DNA of 6,153 bases from Anaerolineaceae bacterium. Its GTDB lineage: Bacteria; Chloroflexota; Anaerolineae; Anaerolineales; Anaerolineaceae. Shown here piece after piece: positions 1 to 6,153 of this stretch. Where the stretch lies: positions 1 to 6,153 of the forward strand of contig JAIOTF010000081.1 in NCBI GenBank assembly GCA_021107195.1, given 5' to 3'. A model generated the notes under the pieces. That model made no database searches, had not been told where the DNA came from, and saw only the letters and a program-made list of their open reading frames with translations. The position numbers and the translations under genes were made by a program. The number at the start of each line of letters is the position of its first letter. The stretch's first letter is position 1.

Positions 1-110
1 AGTGACCAATGGCAATATCTTTGTAATCTGCGCTCTGCTCTTCCCTTGGCTGCCTGACATCTTTTGCTTGCACACTGTCAGACAAAAAGGCCTTTCTTTT
101 TTGGGGAATG
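1..110. other. Upstream region with no supported gene
   Basis: I see no convincing gene here. The frame of the first real gene stays open back to base 2, but the 78 codons before 236 translate to a Cys/Trp/Phe-rich sequence that resembles no family. They also contain a good -10 element, so I read them as non-coding. A second frame, open from base 1 to the TGA at 55-57, could be the last 18 codons of an upstream gene, but it is too short to judge. A short palindrome, TGTCAGACA (76-84), and a T-rich run (93-102) lie upstream of the -10. Neither forms a clear operator or terminator. Confidence 0.5.
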
Positions 111-124
111 TGCTAAAATATAAT
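111..124 (+). promoter_or_regulatory. Candidate sigma70-type promoter (-10) for the operon
   Basis: TATAAT occurs at 119-124, a perfect match to the bacterial -10 consensus. Overlapping it, TGCTAAAAT (111-119) fits an extended -10 (TGn plus a 5/6 hexamer). No good TTGACA-like -35 lies 16-18 nt upstream of either, only a pyrimidine/T-rich stretch, so the promoter may rely on the extended -10 or on an activator. The predicted start of transcription is about 131 (or about 126 for the alternative). That leaves a leader of roughly 105 nt before the first ATG. It is the only promoter-like element I noticed, and the gene spacing downstream suggests it could serve the whole cluster. Confidence 0.42.
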
Positions 125-130
125 CTGCGC

Positions 131-235
131 AGGGTTCGGTGGTCGACTCAAAAAATCCCAGTGTTTGAGTTGGCGTCGGACCAGTGTGGAAAAGGCCCGT
201 CGAAAAGTACCGCCTTCCTCTGCCCCACCGATCCT
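131..235 (+). promoter_or_regulatory. Candidate structured 5' leader (riboswitch-like three-helix fold)
   Basis: Read by eye, the leader can fold into three helices. P1 pairs 131-134 and 136-142 with 225-235: AGGG plus TCGGTGG against CCACCGATCCT, 11 pairs including one G-U, with T135 bulged. P2 pairs ACTCAAA (146-152) with TTTGAGT (164-170) around an 11-nt loop. P3 pairs GGCG (172-175) with CGCC (211-214), and inside it 177-182 pairs with 194-199 with one mismatch. P1 begins at the predicted transcription start and ends on the base before the start codon, where a Shine-Dalgarno sequence would normally be and is absent. I do not recognise the conserved cores of purine, xanthine or molybdenum-cofactor riboswitches. 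The function is unknown, and chance pairing is not excluded. Confidence 0.35.
146..170 (+). repeat. 7-bp perfect inverted repeat in the leader
   Basis: ACTCAAA (146-152) and TTTGAGT (164-170) are exact reverse complements separated by 11 nt. The repeat lies 15-39 nt downstream of the predicted transcription start, so it could be an RNA hairpin (P2 of the proposed leader fold) or a DNA operator for a dimeric repressor. A heptamer CCAGTGT occurs at 158-164 and again at 181-187, a 23-nt direct repeat that partly overlaps it. The length is short enough to arise by chance. Confidence 0.35.
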
Positions 236-1132
236 ATGCCTATATATAACCAGTATTTAATTCCCAACTCAATTCAAGATGCATTAAGGGTGCTATCAGA
301 ATTTGCGCCCGGTTCGGTTCGCCTTGTAGCTGGAGGTACAGACCTGCTCTTAGATTTAAGGCAAGGCAGGCATTCATCTGTTGAAGCTTTAGTGGACGTC
401 AACAATATCCCGGAGTTGCAACGTTTTGAAATCAAGGGCGATCATCTCTATATTGGCGCGGCGGTACCGCTAAATCAGGTTACCGAATCACCCCTTGTTA
501 TCCAACACGCACAGACTTTGTCGGAAGCAACGGGGCTGATTGGTGGTCCTCAAGTGCGCAATACAGCTACCCTTGGCGGCAACGTTGGCCATGCGCTTCC
601 TGCAGGTGATGGGACGATTGCGATGCTTTCATTGAATACGAAAGCAGAAATTGCCAGTTCTGAAGGTATTCGAGAAGTGCCATTGGGTGAACTTTACGCA
701 GGCCCGGGAAAATCGACACTTGATCCGCAAGGGGAGTTGATCGTCGGGTTTGTTATCCCTGCCAAAAAAACAGGCCAGGCATCTTCCTTTAAGCGCGTGA
801 TGCGCCCTCAGGGAGTTGCGCTACCAATTCTCAATATGTCTGTGTGGTTAGAACGTAACAAAGAATCGATTAGCGATGTACGGTTAGCTGTTGGCCCTGC
901 CGGCCGTACTCCGCAACGCGGCATTGCTGCTGAAAATGTCATGCGAGGCAGAGTTTTGACCGATGCGTTGCTTGAAGAAGCACTGGAAGCATTGCTGGAG
1001 AGCATTCATTTGCGCACCAGCAAATTAAGAGCTTCAAAGGAGTACCGGGTTCATCTTACAGGCGTCCTGCTTAAGGATGTAGTGAATTGTGCCTGGGAAA
1101 GAGCGGCTGAAAATTTAGAGGCGGTGAAATAA
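236..1132 (+). CDS. FAD-binding subunit of a molybdenum hydroxylase (YgfM/CoxM-like)
   Basis: This is a 298-residue flavoprotein subunit of the xanthine dehydrogenase/CO dehydrogenase family. It accepts electrons from the [2Fe-2S] clusters of the catalytic partner and passes them to a soluble acceptor, usually NAD+, in the cytoplasm. The sequence shows the two FAD signatures of the family: AGGTDLL at residues 32-38 and TATLGGNVGHALPAGD at 110-125. The C-terminal domain ends in the typical RASKEYRVHLTGVLL stretch (about 265-280). The length is normal for CoxM-type subunits and somewhat longer than E. coli YgfM. The ATG at 236 is chosen because the family N-terminus (Y-x-x-P, then a helix leading into AGGT) begins right there; the open frame further upstream looks non-coding. 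No Shine-Dalgarno sequence is visible before this start. The stop TAA shares its last base with the ATG of the catalytic subunit gene, implying translational coupling. The likely E. coli counterpart is ygfM, by family and context; no alignment was run. Confidence 0.9.
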   Translation: MPIYNQYLIPNSIQDALRVLSEFAPGSVRLVAGGTDLLLDLRQGRHSSVEALVDVNNIPELQRFEIKGDHLYIGAAVPLNQVTESPLVIQHAQTLSEATGLIGGPQVRNTATLGGNVGHALPAGDGTIAMLSLNTKAEIASSEGIREVPLGELYAGPGKSTLDPQGELIVGFVIPAKKTGQASSFKRVMRPQGVALPILNMSVWLERNKESISDVRLAVGPAGRTPQRGIAAENVMRGRVLTDALLEEALEALLESIHLRTSKLRASKEYRVHLTGVLLKDVVNCAWERAAENLEAVK

Positions 1133-3927
1133 TGACAAACAAGCAGATGGTTGACTTTACAGTTAATGGTGATCACGTATCCTTGTCTGTTAAACCCGGA
1201 CAAAGTCTGGCTGAATTACTGCGTGAGGAGCTACGATTAACCGGAACCAAGATTGGTTGCAGCGAAGCGGAATGTGGTTCCTGCACCGTGGTTATTGATG
1301 GAAAGCCCGTTTTGTCGTGTGCATTTCCAGCGCTGCGAGCACAGGGCAAGAATGTGCTAACGATTGAAGGCTTGAGCAAATTGGATGGGAATGGCGACAC
1401 ATTGCATCCTTTGCAGCAGGCCTTTGTGTTATACGGCGCAGTCCAATGTGGTTTTTGCATCCCGGGCATGTTGATGACCGCTTACGCTCTTCTTGAGCGA
1501 AATCCAGATCCAACTCGCGATGAAGTTCACCATGCGTTAAAGCATACATTTTGCCGGTGTGCAGGATATCCGACGATTGAAAAAGCGGTACTGGCCGCAG
1601 CGAAGGCTATGCGTAACGGAGAACCGGTGGAACTTCCAGAGCTACCAGAATCAAAATGGGCAGAGCAAGTTGTCGGCAGGGTGCATGTGCGTCCTGAAGC
1701 TGTAGCCAAGGTGACTGGGCGGGCGTTGTTTACTGACGATTTGAAACTGGAAGACATGGCTTATGGCCGTGCAAAACGAGCTGATATTCCTCATGCCATC
1801 GTGAAAAGCCTGGATGTATCACGGGCAAAATCGCTGCCAGGTGTTTTGGCTGTGCTAACCGCCGAAGATATTCCCGGAGACCATTATCACGGTACGATCA
1901 TTCGAGATTGGCCCAGCATTGTAGGCGTTGGGGAGAAAATCAGATATGTGGGTGATGTTGTGGCTCTTGTGGCGGCGGAGTCAAACGAAATTGCCACCCA
2001 GGCACTTGAGCTTATTGATGTTGGATATGAAGCGCTTCCAATTGTTTCAAATCCTGTTCAGGCGCACGAAAGCGGTGCAGTACAAGTGCACGACAAAGGA
2101 AATTTGTTGAAGCATATCAAAGTAAGGAAGGGTGATATTGATCACGGGATGGAAGGGGCAGATGTGATTATGGAGCATACTTTCCATACAGCTACTTATG
2201 ACCATGCTTTTCTCGAACCTGAGTGCAGCATTGCGCAATTGACGCTTGACGCACGTATGGAAGTTTTCGTGGGTTCGCAAATCGCCTATGAAGACCGCGA
2301 AATGGTTGCCCTCGCTCTGGGTTGGCCTGAAGAGCGCGTGCGTGTCATTGGTATGTTGGTAGGCGGCGGTTTTGGCGGCAAGGAAGATATCACCGGCCAG
2401 ATCCATGCGGCACTCTTGTGCAACGCAATCAAGCGCCCCGTGAAAGTTTTGTATGATCGTCACGAATCAATTTCATATGATGTAAAACGTCATACGACCC
2501 AAATCAGGGTCAAAGTGGGCGCAAAAAATAACGGTAAACTTGTTGCAGTAGAAACTGAACTTTATGGAGATACTGGGGCTTATGCCTCCCTTGGGGAGGC
2601 TGTGATGACAAGGGCTACAACTCATTCATCGGGGCCTTATGAAATGCCGCATGTCAAGGGTGACTGCTTTGCCATGTACACCAATAATATTCCTGCGGGC
2701 GCCTACCGTGGTTTTGGTGTGATGCAGTCCGCGTTTGGGGTTGAGACCATGATGGACATGATGGCAGAAGAATTGGAGATCGATCCTTTTGAAATCCGCC
2801 GGATGAATGCATTACATGTGGGCAGTGTAACGAATACCGGACAGATTTTGAATGAAAGCGTTGGCCTGCTTGAGTGTATTGATCGAGTGGAAGATGAAGT
2901 AAAACGATTAGCTGGTGATACACCATTTGTTTCGCACCCGGTTCCAGGCGAACCGAACAAACGACGTTCCTGGGGTATTGCTGCCGCTTATAAAAACACA
3001 GGCCTGGGGGGCGGTGTTCCTGATGAGGCGGGCGCCACAGTTGAGTTATTTGAAGATGGCACAGTTGAATCACGGACCTCTTCGGCGGAAATTGGACAAG
3101 GGCTGGTAACGGTATTGCAGATTATCACTGCCGAAGAATTGGGAATGCCCATCGAAAAAGTGCGGGTTCTGTTATCGGACACTGACCTCACGCCGAATGG
3201 CGGTCCTACGACTGCATCCAGGCAAACGTTTATGTCTGGCAACGCAGTGAGATATGCCGCACGCGTTTTACGCGATGCCCTGGTGAGTGAAGTCGCTGAA
3301 AAATATGATATTTCCCCAAAATTAATTCAATTCAAAGATGGATGCATTCATGCCAATGGTCATACTGTTGAATTGAGTGAACTTGCACAAGAGATGAAAC
3401 AGAAAGGGCTGGATTTACGAGCCAAGTATTTGTATTCAGCGCCTGAAACTAAACCGCTGGGTGAGGGCGGAGATATGCACTTTGCTTTTTCTTTTGCTGT
3501 GCAAGCAGCAGAAGTGGAAGTTGACACCTTGACTGGCGAAGTTGCGGTATTGAATGTGATTGCCGCCAACGATGTCGGCGCAGCGATCAATCCGCTCGGC
3601 TTGCAGGTTCAAGTGGAGGGCGGGGTTGTCATGGGGGTTGGACATGCCCTGACGGAAAAGTTCATCATGGATGAGGGACGCGTTGTTACCGACAGATTGG
3701 CAATGTATCGCATGCCGAACATTTCCCAGACGCCCGAGATTACCTCAATTGTTGTTGAAGAAAAAGTGGCTGCAGGCCCGTATGGAGCAAAGGGTGTTGG
3801 TGAAGTGGTACTCGTTCCTACTTCCCCGGCGATTACCAATGCAATCTATAACGCAGTTGGCGTGCGTTTCTTTGAAATCCCTGTTGACCAGGAAATCATA
3901 GCCCGGCAGATTGCCGCAAAGTCTTAA
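1132..3927 (+). CDS. Fused [2Fe-2S]/molybdopterin xanthine dehydrogenase-family catalytic subunit (XdhD / selenium-dependent XDH type)
   Basis: This 931-residue molybdenum hydroxylase inserts a water-derived oxygen into a C-H bond of an N-heterocycle or aldehyde. The N-terminal ferredoxin domain has cluster ligands Cys43, Cys48, Cys51 and Cys63. The all-helical second cluster domain has Cys106, Cys109, Cys141 and Cys143. The Mo-binding part follows from about residue 190 (GRALFTDDL at 196-203). Its motifs are GGGFGGKE (411-418), GAYRGFGVMQ (523-532), EIGQG (653-657) and KGVGE, ending in the catalytic Glu891. By spacing, Glu418, Arg494, Arg526 and Phe528 match bovine XDH Glu802, Arg880, Arg912 and Phe914; the Arg-Arg interval is 32 residues in both. 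This favours a purine-like substrate. The fused layout and the DWPSIVGVGE..RYVGD segment (259-275) recall the selenium-dependent XDH/XdhD group; selenium dependence is inferred. It is not a form I CO dehydrogenase, because it lacks AYxCSFR. AGAGG (1117-1121) and GGTGA (1123-1127) precede the ATG. The frame is intact. Confidence 0.92.
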   Translation: MTNKQMVDFTVNGDHVSLSVKPGQSLAELLREELRLTGTKIGCSEAECGSCTVVIDGKPVLSCAFPALRAQGKNVLTIEGLSKLDGNGDTLHPLQQAFVLYGAVQCGFCIPGMLMTAYALLERNPDPTRDEVHHALKHTFCRCAGYPTIEKAVLAAAKAMRNGEPVELPELPESKWAEQVVGRVHVRPEAVAKVTGRALFTDDLKLEDMAYGRAKRADIPHAIVKSLDVSRAKSLPGVLAVLTAEDIPGDHYHGTIIRDWPSIVGVGEKIRYVGDVVALVAAESNEIATQALELIDVGYEALPIVSNPVQAHESGAVQVHDKGNLLKHIKVRKGDIDHGMEGADVIMEHTFHTATYDHAFLEPECSIAQLTLDARMEVFVGSQIAYEDREMVALALGWPEERVRVIGMLVGGGFGGKEDITGQIHAALLCNAIKRPVKVLYDRHESISYDVKRHTTQIRVKVGAKNNGKLVAVETELYGDTGAYASLGEAVMTRATTHSSGPYEMPHVKGDCFAMYTNNIPAGAYRGFGVMQSAFGVETMMDMMAEELEIDPFEIRRMNALHVGSVTNTGQILNESVGLLECIDRVEDEVKRLAGDTPFVSHPVPGEPNKRRSWGIAAAYKNTGLGGGVPDEAGATVELFEDGTVESRTSSAEIGQGLVTVLQIITAEELGMPIEKVRVLLSDTDLTPNGGPTTASRQTFMSGNAVRYAARVLRDALVSEVAEKYDISPKLIQFKDGCIHANGHTVELSELAQEMKQKGLDLRAKYLYSAPETKPLGEGGDMHFAFSFAVQAAEVEVDTLTGEVAVLNVIAANDVGAAINPLGLQVQVEGGVVMGVGHALTEKFIMDEGRVVTDRLAMYRMPNISQTPEITSIVVEEKVAAGPYGAKGVGEVVLVPTSPAITNAIYNAVGVRFFEIPVDQEIIARQIAAKS

Positions 3928-6153
3928 AGGAGCAAAAAATGTTGATTGTAAATGGTACATTGATCACCTGGGAAAACCCCAATCAAATGCTTACGGGGCA
4001 GGCGGTATTGGTACGCAATGGCAAAATTGAAAAGATTGCCCCCGAAGGTGCATTGAAAAAAGAATACCCCGATGAAGAAGTTCTGGATGCTCACGGGCAA
4101 TATATTATGCCAGGCAACACTTGTGCCCACACCCACTTCTATGGCGCTTATGCGCGTGGTATGGGGATTCCAGGAGAACCAGCAAAGGTATTTCCTGAAA
4201 TCCTTGCGAATTTGTGGTTCCCGCTTGATGATTCGCTGTCTTTGGAGGATGTGAAGTATTCTGCTTATGTTGGATTGATTGATGCCATTAGGCATGGCAC
4301 AACCACAATGTTGGACCATCATGCATCTTACAGTGCTATTGAAGGCTCGCTGGACGCAATTACTGAGGCGGTTGACGAGGCTGGACTGCGCGCCGCTTTG
4401 TGTTATGAGGTGTCAGACCGGATCGGGCCAGAAAAAGCCAAAGCAGCGATTGAAGAGAATGTGCGCTTTATTAACCGGGTAAAGAAAGAGAAACCAGCTA
4501 ATGGGCGTGTGTCTGCATTGTTTGGATTGCACGCAAGTCTTACGCTTTCGGAAGAAACGCTGGCAGCATGTCGCAAGGCAGTGACAGATGATACTGGCTT
4601 CCATGTGCATGTTGCTGAACATTTTTCCGACGAGTATGACAGTATTAAAAAGAGCGGTTTACGAGTTGTTGACCGATTCCAGAAACATGGTTTGCTTGGC
4701 CCACATTCTGTGCTCGCTCACGGTGTTTACCTAGATGCTAAAGAAGTCAACATTCTAGCGGAAACAGGAACGTGGCTTACCCATCAACCCCGCTCAAATA
4801 TGAATAATGGCGTAGGAATTGGGGAAGTTGAATCGCAAATGCGGGCTGGCGTCAAGGTTTGTTTGGGCAATGATGGCATGGGCAATGCCATGTGGGAAGA
4901 GTGGAAGACCGCTTACTTTGTGCATAAATTAAAGTATCTTGATCCACGTCATATGTCTGGTACGGATGTGGTGCAAATGGCTGTTTATAACAACCAGAAA
5001 TTGATTAACACGGTTTTCAGTGGCGACTCCATCGGTAAACTGGTTGAAGGTGCGGCTGCCGACTTTATCTTTGTGGATTATCATCCCTATACTCCGCTGA
5101 ATGCAGGGAATTTGCCATGGCAAATCATATTTGGTTTCCACGAGAGCATGATTACCACGACGATTGTTGCCGGAAAGGTTCTGATGCGCGACCGGAAGCT
5201 GCTAACCTTAAACGAGGAAGAAATCACAAAATATGTGGCAGAAAAACTTGTTCCAGAGGCTTGGGACCGTTATCAGAAAAAATTTACATAGGAGATAGAG
5301 TATGGTTGAGAGCAACGGAATACGATCAATAGCAATTTTGGGCGGCACCGGAAAAGAAGGAAAAGGCCTAGCATATCGGTGGGCGAAGGCCGGCTATCGG
5401 GTGTTGATCGGCTCACGTAAAGAAGAAAAAGCAGAGGCTGCGGCTGAAGATTTGAAGGTTTTGTTATCAAATCCTGATGCTTCTGTTCAAGGGCTCGCAA
5501 ATCCCTATGCGGCTGCAGCGGCAGATATTGTAGTTATCACCGTTCCATACAAGGCGCACAGGCCAACCTTGGAGTCGTTGAAGGATGTTTTACAAGGGAA
5601 AATCCTGGTGGATGTAACCGTTCCGCTCGTGCCGCCAAAAGTTACAAAAGTGCAAATGCCACCATCAGGGAGTGCCTGCCAAGAAGCGCAAGAGATTTTA
5701 GGCGAGGGCGTGAAGGTTGTTGCTGCATTCCAAAGCATATCATACGAAAATCTATTGGAAGATGGTGACGCCAACTGCGATATCCTGGTGACCGGAAATG
5801 GCAGGGCCTCCCGGGAAGTTGTGTTAACACTTGTTGCAGACGCCGGCTTGGTTGGATGGGATGCTGGTCCGATTGAGAATTCTGCCGTTGTTGAAGGAAT
5901 GACTTCAATACTGATTGGGATCAACAAGAAGTATGGTGTGACTTCATCCGGCATTCGCATTACTGGTGTGCCGCGGCCAGAGTAAGAGGAAATTACTGCA
6001 CACATGCAATTGGTATTAACGCCGTTGAAGGGAATCCCGCTTGTTATAAAAGGGGACGATCTGGCTGCGATGATCTTAAACTCCTTGCAGATGGATAATA
6101 TTGAACTGCAAGATGGGGATGTGTTCGTATTAGCGCAGAAGATCGTGTCGAAA

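Overview
The window is one tightly packed, plus-strand bacterial gene cluster. In order it holds an FAD-binding subunit of a molybdenum hydroxylase (236-1132), a fused [2Fe-2S]/molybdopterin catalytic subunit of the xanthine dehydrogenase family (1132-3927), an SsnA-type amidohydrolase (3939-5291), an NADPH:F420 oxidoreductase NpdG (5302-5985), and the first 50 codons of a coenzyme F420-0:glutamate ligase, CofE (6004 to the window edge). The junctions are a 1-nt overlap and gaps of 11, 10 and 18 nt. The last four genes have a recognisable Shine-Dalgarno sequence, although the one for cofE is unusually distant. This looks like a single operon that continues past the right edge. I see no real gene on the minus strand.

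Region 1-235 has no convincing gene. It holds a TATAAT-type -10 element (119-124), followed by a stretch of about 105 nt that can fold on paper into a three-helix RNA. The closing stem starts at the predicted transcription start (about 131) and ends on the base just before the first ATG (236). The first gene has no visible Shine-Dalgarno sequence, so this leader is a candidate cis-regulatory element.

The first three genes match, by family, the E. coli trio ygfM - xdhD - ssnA. In Enterobacteria and Firmicutes that trio belongs to purine/urate catabolic loci and to the markers of selenium-dependent molybdenum hydroxylases. The catalytic subunit keeps the counterparts of bovine xanthine dehydrogenase Glu802, Arg880, Arg912, Phe914 and Glu1261, which points to a purine or similar N-heterocycle as substrate. 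The unusual part is the downstream coupling to the F420 system: NpdG exchanges hydride between NADP(H) and F420, and CofE adds the glutamate tail of F420. The inferred picture is an oxidative/hydrolytic purine route whose electrons, or whose reductive follow-up steps, are tied to F420.

The organism is probably an F420-producing bacterium of the Chloroflexota (Anaerolineae-like). Reasons are F420 genes in a bacterial setting with a sigma70-like -10 and Shine-Dalgarno sites, intermediate GC content unlike most Actinomycetota, and the fused XDH architecture. This assignment is an inference, not a demonstration.
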